A DNA stretch of 64,000 nt from Terriglobia bacterium (GTDB lineage Bacteria > Acidobacteriota > Terriglobia > Terriglobales > Acidobacteriaceae): contig JAIQGF010000003.1 of assembly GCA_020072845.1 (NCBI GenBank), forward strand, positions 124,001 to 188,000. Reading direction: 5' to 3'. A program made the translations under genes and the position numbers. Positions 15,728-24,749 of this stretch are shown here, piece by piece. Numbering within the stretch: the stretch's first letter is position 1; every line of letters begins with the position of its first letter. The notes beneath the pieces were generated by a model. That model worked only from the letters and a program-made list of their open reading frames with translations. It was not told the origin of the DNA and did no database searches.

Positions 15728-17197
15728 ATGAGTTCGTTAGTGATGAAATTCGGAGGGACCTCGGTCGGGTCGGCGGAAAGAATTCGGCAGTCGGCGCACA
15801 TCGTCCGTGACGAGCGCGGTAAGCATTCCGTGGTAGTCGTGGTTTCGGCGCTGAGCGGGATCACCGACTTGATCATTGAGACTGTAAATGCGGCTTGCGC
15901 CGGGGATCGCGACAGCTCGGAGGCAAGACTCGAACGCATTGAGCGCCGCCACCGCGAGGTGGTCGAGGAACTATTTGGCGGCGACAGGCGCGCAATGGTC
16001 ATGGCCGCGATTGGGGAAGTGCTGCGGGAACTGCGGGAGGTGTGCGGCGCACTCCTCATGCTGCGGGCGGCCACGCCGCAGGTGCTGGATGTTGCGCTGG
16101 CGATGGGAGAACGGATGTCGGCGCCGATCTTTGCCGCACAACTCTGCGAACTCGGAATGGATGGGCGACCGTTCGACTCGATCCGTCTCCTGATTACCAA
16201 TGACAATTTCGGGGAAGCCAGTCCCGACATGGAGGCGACGACTCACCTCAGCCGCGAATGTCTTCTGCCCGTCTTGCGCGAAGGCGCCGTGCCCGTCGTC
16301 ACGGGTTACCGCGGTGGGACGGCCGCCGGGCAGCCGACGACGCTGGGCCGCGGAGGGTCGGATTACTCGGCCACGATCCTGGGCGCGGCGCTGAGCTGCG
16401 ACGAGATTTGGATCTGGACCGACGTGGACGGCGTCATGAGCGCCGACCCGCGCATCTGCCCCGGCGCCGCCATTCTGCCGGAGATCACCTTCGCCGAAGC
16501 GATCGAGATGTCGTACTACGGCGCGAAAGTGATCCACCGCAAAGCGGTTCGCCCGGCGTTGGAGCACGGGATCCCCGTACTGATCAAGAACTCGTTTTGC
16601 CGCCAGGTCGAGGGAACGCGGATCGCTGCCCAGACGCAAGGGAACGGGCACGTGGTGAAGGCGGTCACGTCGGTCAGTCCGGCGGCATTGATCACGTTGA
16701 ACATGCCCAATGGAGGCCACTTCGAGGACCTGTTCGGGCGGCTGTTCCTGGGGCTGGGACACGAGCGCATCGACGTACTATTCTCGACGCAGTCGTCTTC
16801 GGAAAACGCCATCGGCCTGGTATTTCGCGAGCACGATCTGGAACGCGCGTTGACCGTGACCGAGCGGGTGTTCCGCACCGAGATCAAGCACAGCATGATG
16901 GCGCCGATCGCGGTACAGCGCGATGTGGCGGTGATCGCGGTGTTGGGAGAGACGATGAAGGGCAAAGTCGGCGTGCTGGCGCGCTTGTTTACTGCCGTGG
17001 CGCGCTGCCGGGTCAGCGTGATTGCGGTGGCGCAGGGCGCCAGCGAAATCAATATTTGCTTCGCGGTGACAGCGGCTTCTGCGCCGGTGGTGATCCGCGC
17101 CGTGCACGATGAATTTCTGGGCGCAGCGGGGCAGCCATTTCACGCCTACGAATCCGGAGATGACGATGAACAGACCCATGCCAGCCGCTGCTGCTGA
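15728..17197 (+). CDS. lysC: Aspartate kinase
   Basis: Aspartate kinase phosphorylates aspartate, the first step towards threonine, lysine, methionine and isoleucine. The N-terminal KFGGTSVGS (residues 7-15) and GRGGSDYSA...WTDVDGVMSADP motifs define the amino-acid-kinase domain. The C-terminal region (from about residue 310) holds two ACT-type regulatory repeats (HERIDVLFSTQSSSENAIGLVF and VGVLARLFTAVARCRVSVIAVAQGASEINI). These usually bind lysine or threonine; position first in a threonine operon suggests threonine control. GGGGAAGG precedes the ATG. The last 32 bp overlap thrC. Confidence 0.94.
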   Translation: MSSLVMKFGGTSVGSAERIRQSAHIVRDERGKHSVVVVVSALSGITDLIIETVNAACAGDRDSSEARLERIERRHREVVEELFGGDRRAMVMAAIGEVLRELREVCGALLMLRAATPQVLDVALAMGERMSAPIFAAQLCELGMDGRPFDSIRLLITNDNFGEASPDMEATTHLSRECLLPVLREGAVPVVTGYRGGTAAGQPTTLGRGGSDYSATILGAALSCDEIWIWTDVDGVMSADPRICPGAAILPEITFAEAIEMSYYGAKVIHRKAVRPALEHGIPVLIKNSFCRQVEGTRIAAQTQGNGHVVKAVTSVSPAALITLNMPNGGHFEDLFGRLFLGLGHERIDVLFSTQSSSENAIGLVFREHDLERALTVTERVFRTEIKHSMMAPIAVQRDVAVIAVLGETMKGKVGVLARLFTAVARCRVSVIAVAQGASEINICFAVTAASAPVVIRAVHDEFLGAAGQPFHAYESGDDDEQTHASRCC

Positions 17198-18539
17198 GGG
17201 GAGCGCCGAAGCGCAACTGCGGTGTTGCGGCTGCCAAGCGATTCAGGATGACCCGCAGCCGGATTTCCGATGCGCCCAATGCGGCGAGCTGCTGGAAGTG
17301 ATTTATCCGGCATGGGAATCGGACGCGGGTCGTCCTTCTGCGGAAGGATTCAAGACGAAGTGGCGCGAACGAAAACTTTCCGGCTCCCAGGTGGACCGTA
17401 GCGGAGTCTGGCGTTTCAGGGAGTTGCTGCCAATTGTTCAAGCGCTGGATGAGGTAGTCACGCTGGCGGAGGGCAATACGCCGCTGTATGCGATGCCGCA
17501 AACGGCGCGCCGGCTGGGAATGCGGGCGCTGCTGGCGAAGCACCAGGGCATGAATCCGACGGGCTCTTTCAAGGACACAGGGATGACGGCGGCGGTATCG
17601 GTGGCGCACGCGCGGGGGTACCAGTGGGTGGTGTGCGCGTCGACGGGCAACACGTCGGCGTCGATGGCGGCGTATGCGGCGCGCGCCGGGCTGAAGGCCC
17701 TGGTGCTGCTGCCGGAAGGACAGATTGCGTGGGGAAAATTGTCGCAGGCGGTGGAATACGGCGCGGTCACGCTGCAACTGCGGACGGACTTCGACGGATG
17801 CTTGCGGGTGGCGATGGAGCTGGTGCGCAAGATGCCAATGTACATGCTGAACTCGATCAATCCGTACCGCATTGAAGGGCAGAAAACCGCGGCGATCGAA
17901 CTGATGGAGCAACTGGATTGGAACCCGCCGGAGCACATCATTGTGCCCGGCGGCAATTTGGGGAATTCTTCCGCGCTGGGCAAAGGACTGCTGGAGATGC
18001 ACCGGCTGGGGCTGATCGCGCGGCTGCCGAAGCTTTCCGTCGTTCAAGCCAAGGGCGCCAATCCGCTGTACACGGCGGTCCACGAGCACGGTGGCCGCAG
18101 TCTTGTGCCGGTGAAGGCGGAGACGATGGCAACCGCGATCCGCATTGGAAACCCCGTGTCGTGGCGAAAAGCGATACGGGTGCTGGAGGCAACCGGCGGA
18201 ACCTGCGAGCAGGTGAGCGAAGAAGAAATTGCGTTGGCGAAGGCGGAGATCGGCGCCGAAGGGCTGGGTTGCGAACCGGCATCGGCGGTCACGCTGGCGG
18301 GGCTGAAGAAACTGCTGCGCAGCGGGTTCGTCGCTGCCGATGAAAAAGTGGTGCTGGTGCTCACCGGCCATGTTCTCAAGGATCCCGACTACATCATGAA
18401 ATTCCACGCGGGAGAGTTGTTGGAGCGCGCTACCGAGCTGGGGAGCGAACTGGATCGCCGGCGCCGTCCTCCGATTCAGGTCGAGGCGGAATTGGAGAAA
18501 GTCATGGCGGTGCTGGAGAAGTTGCAGGGGGACGCATGA
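17166..18539 (+). CDS. thrC: Threonine synthase
   Basis: Threonine synthase converts O-phosphohomoserine to threonine. From the ATG at 17166 (GGAG upstream) the protein is 457 residues. A Cys-rich N-terminal motif (C20, C21, C23, then FRCAQC near 34-39) resembles the zinc-ribbon of the archaeal/plant-type group. The PLP lysine is K136 in NPTGSFKDTG; ASTGNTSASMAAYAA and IIVPGGNLGNSSALGKG are the phosphate-binding loops. It overlaps lysC upstream and thrB downstream (ATGA at 18536), so the three are translationally coupled. Confidence 0.94.
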   Translation: MNRPMPAAAAEGSAEAQLRCCGCQAIQDDPQPDFRCAQCGELLEVIYPAWESDAGRPSAEGFKTKWRERKLSGSQVDRSGVWRFRELLPIVQALDEVVTLAEGNTPLYAMPQTARRLGMRALLAKHQGMNPTGSFKDTGMTAAVSVAHARGYQWVVCASTGNTSASMAAYAARAGLKALVLLPEGQIAWGKLSQAVEYGAVTLQLRTDFDGCLRVAMELVRKMPMYMLNSINPYRIEGQKTAAIELMEQLDWNPPEHIIVPGGNLGNSSALGKGLLEMHRLGLIARLPKLSVVQAKGANPLYTAVHEHGGRSLVPVKAETMATAIRIGNPVSWRKAIRVLEATGGTCEQVSEEEIALAKAEIGAEGLGCEPASAVTLAGLKKLLRSGFVAADEKVVLVLTGHVLKDPDYIMKFHAGELLERATELGSELDRRRRPPIQVEAELEKVMAVLEKLQGDA

Positions 18540-19519
18540 GTGCGGCTGGCAGCAACCATGATCGCAGCTTGCGCGGGATCGAGCTGAAGCTGCCGGCGAG
18601 CTCGGCGAACCTGGGTCCGGCTTTCGATTCGGCGGCGATGGCCCTGGATCTCTACCTGCGCGTGCGGGCCGAGGCGGCGGCGTCATTTTCGGTGACCGCG
18701 AGCGGACGTGATGCGGACGTGTGTGGCAAGGTCGAGCACAACTTGATCCTGGACTCCTATCGCGAGGTGCTGAACAACGCGAAGGCGCCCTGTGCGCCGC
18801 TGGCGCTGAGAATCGACAACCAGATTCCGGTGGGGAAAGGCTGCGGGTCCTCCGCCGCGGCGCGGTTGGCGGGGGTGGCGCTGGCGGTCCACTTCGGCGG
18901 ACTGGCGTGGACGGACGAGCAGATTCTCGACGAAGCGGTCCGCCTCGAGGGCCACGCCGACAATGTGGCTGCGTGCTGGCTGGGCGGGTTCGTGATCGTG
19001 CAGGCCAATCGAAACGACCGCGGGAAGCGCGTGCAGGCGAGCCGGATTGAGGTTGCCCGCGAGCGGCCGATGCTCTTGGTTCTTTCCGGCGACGACCTGG
19101 CTACGGGAAAGTCGCGCGCGTTGGTGCCGACGCTGTACGGCCGGGAAGTGGTGGTTGCCAATCTGCAAAGCGCCATGGCACTGGTGGCGGCGCATGTGCT
19201 CGGGCGCGACGAATTGTTCAGCACGGCGCAGCACGACGCGCTTCATCAGCCGTATCGCGCGAAAGTGTGCCCGCTGCTGCCGTGCTTGCAACCGCTGGCG
19301 GGGCAGGCCGGAATCCTGGCGGTGACGCTGAGCGGCGCGGGAAGTTCGGTGCTGCTCACCTTGCGGCATGATGCGTCGCAGCCCGAGGTAGGCGACGCGG
19401 TCTCGGAGCGGCTGCGCGCCGCGGGCCTTGCAGGCGAATTGGTTTTCACCAAGATGGCGAAGCAGGGTACTTGCCGGACCCAACTGCCGGCACGGGCCAT
19501 GGCCGGGGAGGGTGTGTGA
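18536..19519 (+). CDS. thrB: Homoserine kinase
   Basis: A GHMP-family kinase of 327 residues that phosphorylates homoserine to supply threonine synthase. The ATP-binding GHMP motif is PVGKGCGSSAAA at residues 99-110; PASSANLGPAFDSAAMAL near the N-terminus is the substrate-binding motif, and VTLSGAGSSVL is GHMP motif 3. Start ATG overlaps the thrC stop; its own stop overlaps the GTG of hom. Confidence 0.94.
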   Translation: MSAAGSNHDRSLRGIELKLPASSANLGPAFDSAAMALDLYLRVRAEAAASFSVTASGRDADVCGKVEHNLILDSYREVLNNAKAPCAPLALRIDNQIPVGKGCGSSAAARLAGVALAVHFGGLAWTDEQILDEAVRLEGHADNVAACWLGGFVIVQANRNDRGKRVQASRIEVARERPMLLVLSGDDLATGKSRALVPTLYGREVVVANLQSAMALVAAHVLGRDELFSTAQHDALHQPYRAKVCPLLPCLQPLAGQAGILAVTLSGAGSSVLLTLRHDASQPEVGDAVSERLRAAGLAGELVFTKMAKQGTCRTQLPARAMAGEGV

Positions 19520-20808
19520 AGGAAGTCAGGGTAGGAATCGTCGGGTTTGGCACGGTCGGGCAGGCGACGGCGCAGTTGCTGGCGGCCAACGCCGATCTCA
19601 TCGAGGAGCGCAGTGGAGTGCGGCTGGCGGTTACGGTGGTGTGCCGCCGAACGCCAATCCCTGCCGAATTAATTCCAGCGGGGGCGCGCGCCTGTGCGTC
19701 GTGGACCGACGTGGTGTCCGCGCCGGATGTCGATGTGGTGGTGGAAACCATCGGCGGCAACGGCATTCCCCGCGAGGTCGTCAACCGGGCTTTGATTTCA
19801 GGAAAGCCGGTAGTGACGGCGAACAAAGCGCTGATCGCCAAGTACGGCGACGAGATCCTGGCACACGCTTGCGAGCGCCGCCTGCCGGTTGGAATCGAGG
19901 CGACGACGGCGGGAGGAATCCCGATTGTGCGCGCGCTGCGCCGCTCGGCCACCAGCGATCAAGTGATCAAGATATACGGAGTGCTGAACGGCACGGTGAA
20001 CTACATCCTGAGCCGCATGGAAACGGAAGGCCTGGAGTTCCAGGCAGCGCTGACAGCGGCACAGCAGGCCGGCTACGCCGAAGCGGACCCGAGTCTCGAC
20101 ATTGATGGCATTGATGCGCGCGACAAGCTGTGCATCCTGGCAAGGATGGCCTTCAATCTGCGGCTGCATCCGGAAGACATCCCGGTCACCGGCGTGCGGC
20201 AAGTTTCACAGGTGGACCTACAATATGCACGGCGCCTGGGCGGGCGCATTCGGCTGGTGGGAGCAGCGGAACACCAGGACGATGGAATTGCGGTCACGGT
20301 ACGGCCGTGGCTGGTGCCGCAAAATTCCATGCTCGGCAAAGTGGAAGGCGTGTTCAACGCCATCTTCGTGGAAGGCGAGCGCAGCGGCACACAGATGTTC
20401 TATGGCCGCGGCGCGGGAGGGCCGGCGACCAGCACCGCGGTGGTGGCGGACCTGATCGGGATTGCGCAGGGAATGGCGTCGAAAACTCCGGGACGCAACC
20501 CGATGCCCGGCTTCGGGCCGATCTCGGCGCTTCCCCTGACGACCTCCGGAACCTCGTGCGAGTGGTATCTCCGGCTGAGCGTGCGCGACCATCCCGGCAT
20601 TTTGGCGCGGGTGGCCTCCGTACTTGCAGAGTTGGAGATCAACATTGATTCGGTGCTGCAGGAGCCGCACTTGCCGAAGGAGCGGCTGTCGTTTGTGATC
20701 ACCGTGGAAACCGTGTCGGAGCGCACCATCAGGATGGCGATTGAGCGCATCAACCAGTTCGAATTCCTCACCGAACCGGCATTGCTGGTGCGCATGTTCG
20801 CGGGCTAG
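19516..20808 (+). CDS. hom: Homoserine dehydrogenase
   Basis: This NAD(P)-dependent enzyme reduces aspartate semialdehyde to homoserine. The GTG at 19516 has GGGGAGG just upstream and overlaps the thrB stop (GTGA). The 430-residue product has VGIVGFGTVGQATAQLL as its Rossmann motif, VVTANKALI and GIEATTAGGIPIVRALR in the catalytic region, and a C-terminal ACT domain (about 350-425, WYLRLSVRDHPGILARVASVL), a typical threonine-feedback site. It completes lysC-thrC-thrB-hom; aspartate-semialdehyde dehydrogenase is missing from the operon. Confidence 0.95.
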   Translation: MKEVRVGIVGFGTVGQATAQLLAANADLIEERSGVRLAVTVVCRRTPIPAELIPAGARACASWTDVVSAPDVDVVVETIGGNGIPREVVNRALISGKPVVTANKALIAKYGDEILAHACERRLPVGIEATTAGGIPIVRALRRSATSDQVIKIYGVLNGTVNYILSRMETEGLEFQAALTAAQQAGYAEADPSLDIDGIDARDKLCILARMAFNLRLHPEDIPVTGVRQVSQVDLQYARRLGGRIRLVGAAEHQDDGIAVTVRPWLVPQNSMLGKVEGVFNAIFVEGERSGTQMFYGRGAGGPATSTAVVADLIGIAQGMASKTPGRNPMPGFGPISALPLTTSGTSCEWYLRLSVRDHPGILARVASVLAELEINIDSVLQEPHLPKERLSFVITVETVSERTIRMAIERINQFEFLTEPALLVRMFAG

Positions 20809-20824
20809 CGGGATGCGGCGCGCT

Positions 20825-22030
20825 CTACGCACGCCCATCAAGGACATTCCGGAAGAACTCTACATACTGCGGCGTCAAAGCCTGCGGGAGGTAGCGCCTG
20901 CCTGCCACCCGCGCTTTGTGGCACTCGGCCTGATAAAAATCTTCGTCATCAAAGAGGCGTATCACCAGGTCCACCCAGGGGCGCACTACCTCGGGAGCGA
21001 CGGGAATCTTGTCATGCGGGGTCAGCGATTCCGGCAGCTTCAGGACAAACCCTGCTCCGGCGCAGCTCTCGGCCAGACCGCCGCGGTCGCTCACGATCGG
21101 CGGGATGCCGTTGAGCAGCGCTTCCTGCACCACCCGGCCCGCGGCTTCGCGCCAGAGCGAAGGCACCACCAGGATTCGTGTCGGGGTGTAGATGTCCCGT
21201 GGCTGAGGCACGGCGGATGAAACCATGATGTTTTCGTGCCGCCTCAGGTCGAAGCCTCCCGCCAGCGCCACCGAACCCAGCAACCCGGCGGTGCCGCGCG
21301 ATTCGATCACCAGAATCGGAAGGTCCGGCCGTTGTCTGCTTAGCTCTTCCGCCAGGCGCGCGAAAACCGTCACTCCCTTCTCCGGAGACGGGTTGATCAT
21401 GGTCAGAAAGATTGGCTCGTGGTTCTCGGCGAGGACCTGCTCCAGTTCCATGGGCGGCGGCAGCGGTGTGCTCTCAATCCCTAGAGCGTCACGATACAGA
21501 TTGGACAGGTAGCGGCTGGGGGTAAGGAAGGCGTCGATGTCGTCCAACTGACCAGAGGACAGGTACGCATCATTGCGCAACCCGAAAACCAGCATAGCGC
21601 CGTGCTTGCGGGCCCGCCTGCGTCGTTGGCGGTCCCGGTCCAAGCCGCCGTATGTGAAGACGATGTCAGGCTGGAAGTTCTTCAGCTCGTCGTCAAACAA
21701 CAGGTCGAAGCGCGCGCCATGCGCTCGGTCCCAAGTGGCGGGAGTGTGTTTGCCGACGTCGAGCAAGCGGAAGTCTATGCCCTTGCTCGAAAAGACCAAC
21801 TGGCGGTGAGGCGGGCTCGGCATTGGCGAGCCAATGCCGAGCGCCTTAAGGTGCTTGCGGACGTCGAGTTTTCCGGCCAGCTCTGTAGCCGTGACCGCCA
21901 GACAACGAACCGCGAAACCGGCGGCGGCCAGTATTTCGCAGATGCTGGTGAGCGAACGAGCAGCCCCCGAGGCCGGGTTCTGCGGAAGCTCCGGCAAAAC
22001 CAGGAGCACTCGGGGCGACTGGTGAGGCAT
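20825..22030 (-). CDS. Glycosyltransferase (GT4-like)
   Basis: The 401-residue protein has a GT-B architecture: an N-terminal VLLVLPELPQNPASGAARSL motif with an AARS-type Gly-rich loop, and a C-terminal domain with PSLWREAAGRVVQEALLNGIPPIVSDRGGLAE, the nucleotide-sugar-binding E-x7-E region of family GT4. It starts 13 bp after the PEP-CTERM gene on the same strand, so the two are probably one transcript. Acceptor unknown. It is convergent with hom, with only 16 bp between the stops and no obvious terminator. Confidence 0.85.
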   Translation of the reverse strand: MPHQSPRVLLVLPELPQNPASGAARSLTSICEILAAAGFAVRCLAVTATELAGKLDVRKHLKALGIGSPMPSPPHRQLVFSSKGIDFRLLDVGKHTPATWDRAHGARFDLLFDDELKNFQPDIVFTYGGLDRDRQRRRRARKHGAMLVFGLRNDAYLSSGQLDDIDAFLTPSRYLSNLYRDALGIESTPLPPPMELEQVLAENHEPIFLTMINPSPEKGVTVFARLAEELSRQRPDLPILVIESRGTAGLLGSVALAGGFDLRRHENIMVSSAVPQPRDIYTPTRILVVPSLWREAAGRVVQEALLNGIPPIVSDRGGLAESCAGAGFVLKLPESLTPHDKIPVAPEVVRPWVDLVIRLFDDEDFYQAECHKARVAGRRYLPQALTPQYVEFFRNVLDGRA

Positions 22031-22043
22031 GAGCTGCTCGAAT

Positions 22044-22298
22044 TTACTTTTTCTTATTGCGCCCCTTTAGCACCTTGTACGCCGCAGTACCCGCCACACC
22101 AGCAGTCAGCAACATGATGCTGGCTGGTTCGGGCACTGTGGTACCACCACCGCCCGACGACTGAAACATGGCGAAGTTGGTGGTTGCGACGGTTCCCGCA
22201 CTCGCCGTGGCGGCTGCCAGAGCAAAGGGCAGGATCTTCAGCGCGGTTCTGGTTTTGCTCGACTTCAAGAACGACTGGGCCTTGTCAAGAGCAGTCAT
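22044..22298 (-). CDS. Very small PEP-CTERM sorting-signal protein (84 aa)
   Basis: The start at 22298 has AGGAGA upstream. Residues 19-34 form a hydrophobic signal segment (LKILPFALAAATASA), followed by a Gly/Ser-rich linker. Residues 56-84 are a textbook PEP-CTERM tail: VPEP, a hydrophobic helix (IMLLTAGVAGTAAYKVL) and the basic end KGRNKKK. Exosortases cut such proteins at the PEP motif and link or release them at the cell surface. If cleaved at both ends only about 22 residues would remain. No exosortase gene is visible in the window. It forms a two-gene unit with the downstream glycosyltransferase. Confidence 0.88.
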   Translation of the reverse strand: MTALDKAQSFLKSSKTRTALKILPFALAAATASAGTVATTNFAMFQSSGGGGTTVPEPASIMLLTAGVAGTAAYKVLKGRNKKK

Positions 22299-22361
22299 GG
22301 ATTCTCCTCTGAAGTGGCTGAGTAGGCGGAGTTGGAAGGTCATCCCCCCGAACATATGGAA

Positions 22362-22376
22362 GCAATTCACTGGCCG
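22362..22376 (-). promoter_or_regulatory. Sigma-54-like -24/-12 element before the PEP-CTERM gene
   Basis: On the minus strand CGGCCAGTGAATTGC matches 8 of the 11 fixed positions of TGGCACGNNNNTTGC, including the GG and GC at correct spacing. Transcription would begin near 22350, about 50 bases before the ATG. RpoN control of PEP-CTERM genes is known in Proteobacteria. A single match of this quality can arise by chance. Confidence 0.4.
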
Positions 22377-22400
22377 CTCCGGCTGGTTGTTATACGGTTG

Positions 22401-22429
22401 AAAAAAAAAGGCAAACAGATTCGTTGGCC
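22401..22429 (-). terminator. Candidate terminator after the M16 peptidase genes
   Basis: On the minus strand GGCCAAC and GTTTGCC pair (6 of 7) around a 6-nt loop, followed by nine T residues. It lies about 80 bp after the M16 gene stop and before the PEP-CTERM gene. Confidence 0.55.
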
Positions 22430-22508
22430 GAACCGGGCCCCGCGGAAGCTGCAAAATCTTGCGCAAATATAAGAAAGGAATTCGCAGGAAACAGGGGCTT
22501 GCACCGGT

Positions 22509-24749
22509 CTATTTCGGCGGGGTGTCTGCCGGTTTTTCGAACAGCTTGGCGTCAAGCGGCGGGTTGATTTCGTAGGATTGAATCTGCTCGCTCGCGCTGG
22601 GCTGGCCATCCTCGGTGACGCTGCGTTGGAAGGGAACGGTGAGCCCGTCAACCGGGCGCCAGTCTGAGTAGCCGATGACGCGCTGCACCGGCCCGCGCTG
22701 CCCGGCTTCCTGGTAGGAGACCTGCAGTAAGCGTGCGCTCTGCGGGTCGAGCGCCCACTTGACGGAGATGCCGTTGCCGGTGACGTTGACGATCTGCGCC
22801 TCGGTGTTGCCCACCTTCTCGGTCCCGCCGAGGGTGAAAACGTAAGCCGGATCGGCGGCGCGTTGCGCGATGGCGATCCAGTCGCGCTTCAGAGTGTTCA
22901 GCCGGTCCTGCTTCATCGACGACGGCATGTCGCGCGTGCCCGCTCCCGGCATGCTCATGAACGCTGAAGTTGGCGAAACCACGACCAGCATTTCGCCCGG
23001 AATCTGTTCGGCAGTGACGGCGGCGCGGAGTTTGTCGGGGAATTGTACGGTCAAGTCGTTGTTGAATGTGATGGAGCCCTGGGGCGTGTGCTGCGTGCTG
23101 ACCAACTTCTGATGCAGGGCTTTGACGCTGTCGAGTTTTGCCGCGCCGCCGATGGAGCTGACGAATTTTTCCACCAGCGCGCGCGCTTGCGGGTCGGACT
23201 GGGCGGGCTGCGGAGCATTCGCTGCAGGAGCGCCGGGCGGCGGGATCGAGATATCAATCGGCGTCACCGGCCCGAGCGAGGCCAGCGGCTTGCCGAACTC
23301 CGCCTGGTTGCCGACGACGAGCACGGCGAACTGCTGCGGGTGAACGTACTTGTGGGCGACGCGGTTGGTATCGTCGGAGGTTGACTTCTCGATCCCGGCA
23401 CGGAAGCGCTCCAGGTAATCGGCCGGGTAGCCGTAATACTCGTACAACATGCGCTCGCCGAGGACCTTGTCCTTGGAATCGAAATTAAAGATGAAGCGAT
23501 TGAGAATGGAATCCTTGGCTTCGCGCACTTCCTCCGCGGTAATCGGTTTGGCGGCGAGCATGCCGTTCAACTCAGCATAGAGCGCCTGGATGGCATCAAC
23601 CGTGGTGGGACTCTTGGTCCCCATCGCGATGCGGAAGATGCCCGGATGATTGAAAGAGGCGCCGACGCCGCCACCCACGGAATACGCGAGGCCCTTTTCG
23701 GTGCGGATGGTCTTGAACAGCCGTGAGGCAAAGCCGCCGCCGAGCACATCGTTCATCACGTCCACGGAAAAGTAGTCGGGATTGTTGCGCTGGATGCCGA
23801 GCGCGACCATGCGGATTTCGCTCTGCGTGACGTCGGATTTTTCGATGAAGTACAGCCCGGGCTTGGGATCGTGGAAGACAATGTTCGGCTGGGGCGGGAC
23901 GGGCGCCTGTGGCCACGATTCAAAAGCCTGGCGCAGGCGGCGTTCCATGGTGGCGGGATCGAAATCGCCGTACACGCCCAGGATGATGTTATTGGGGTGA
24001 ACAAAGGTCTTATGCCACTGGACGAGATCGTCGCGGGTGAGGGCAGCGACGGTGGAATATTCGGCGATGCGGGCGTAGGGATTGTCCCGGCCATAGGCGA
24101 GGCGGACGGCTTCGCGTCCGGCGATTTCGCCGATGTCGTCGTTGCGCCGAGCGATGTCGGTGTTCATTTGGGTTTTCGCCAGCTCGAGCTTGTCGGCACG
24201 AAAAGCAGGTTCACGTAACACTTCAAGAAATACCGGGAAGACATCGTCCAGCTTGTCCTTCAGGCAATTGAAGCTGATGATGGTGGAGTCGGCGCCGCCG
24301 CCCGTTTCCACCTTGGCGGCGCGCGCTTCCAGGAAGTCATCGAGCTCATCGCCGGAGCGCTTGGTGGTGCCGCCGGTGCGCCAGACGGCGCCGTACGCAT
24401 CGACCAGACCGACTTTATTCGCGGGCTCCTGGATAGAGCCGCCACGGATGCGCATCGTGCCGCCGACGACCGGCAGTTCGTGGTCTTCCTGGAGAAAAAT
24501 GACCATGCCGTTGGCGAGCTGAATGCGCCGGGGTTCCTGCGGGTGAAACGGCGGCAGCGGCGGGATGGGGATCTGCTTCCATCCAGCGGCCGGCGCGCCG
24601 GTAACGGGCTTGGCAGTTTTTGTGTCCGTTGCAGGATGTGTGGTTTGCGCAGGTGCGTTTTTTTGTGGGGGCGCTTGCGCCCAGACTGCGGACGTCACCA
24701 GGAAGAGAAGCGAAAGAGCTGTCGTACTGCGGAGGAACGTGCGCGTCAT
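22509..24749 (-). CDS. Inactive M16 peptidase homologue with C-terminal LolA-like domain
   Basis: A signal peptide (residues 1-24) and a Pro/Thr-rich stretch are followed by an M16 (insulinase/pitrilysin) region, residues 65-500. The zinc motif HxxEH expected near residue 117 is replaced by DAYGA (NKVGLVDAYGAVWRTGG), so this is a non-catalytic M16 subunit. Residues 525-746 are a separate beta-rich domain resembling LolA/lipoprotein-carrier folds (FPDKLRAAVTAEQIPGEMLVVVSP...). It overlaps the active M16 gene by 4 bp and presumably forms a heterodimer with it in the periplasm. Confidence 0.88.
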   Translation of the reverse strand: MTRTFLRSTTALSLLFLVTSAVWAQAPPQKNAPAQTTHPATDTKTAKPVTGAPAAGWKQIPIPPLPPFHPQEPRRIQLANGMVIFLQEDHELPVVGGTMRIRGGSIQEPANKVGLVDAYGAVWRTGGTTKRSGDELDDFLEARAAKVETGGGADSTIISFNCLKDKLDDVFPVFLEVLREPAFRADKLELAKTQMNTDIARRNDDIGEIAGREAVRLAYGRDNPYARIAEYSTVAALTRDDLVQWHKTFVHPNNIILGVYGDFDPATMERRLRQAFESWPQAPVPPQPNIVFHDPKPGLYFIEKSDVTQSEIRMVALGIQRNNPDYFSVDVMNDVLGGGFASRLFKTIRTEKGLAYSVGGGVGASFNHPGIFRIAMGTKSPTTVDAIQALYAELNGMLAAKPITAEEVREAKDSILNRFIFNFDSKDKVLGERMLYEYYGYPADYLERFRAGIEKSTSDDTNRVAHKYVHPQQFAVLVVGNQAEFGKPLASLGPVTPIDISIPPPGAPAANAPQPAQSDPQARALVEKFVSSIGGAAKLDSVKALHQKLVSTQHTPQGSITFNNDLTVQFPDKLRAAVTAEQIPGEMLVVVSPTSAFMSMPGAGTRDMPSSMKQDRLNTLKRDWIAIAQRAADPAYVFTLGGTEKVGNTEAQIVNVTGNGISVKWALDPQSARLLQVSYQEAGQRGPVQRVIGYSDWRPVDGLTVPFQRSVTEDGQPSASEQIQSYEINPPLDAKLFEKPADTPPK

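Noticed and set aside
15421-15728. Lysine (L-box) riboswitch as the leader of lysC
   Set aside because: No conserved L-box elements are recognisable, whereas a Thr/Ile-codon leader peptide with terminator is; attenuation explains the region better.
20825-22298. An exosortase gene next to the PEP-CTERM protein
   Set aside because: No eight-helix protein with the exosortase Cys/Arg motif is seen here or elsewhere in the window.
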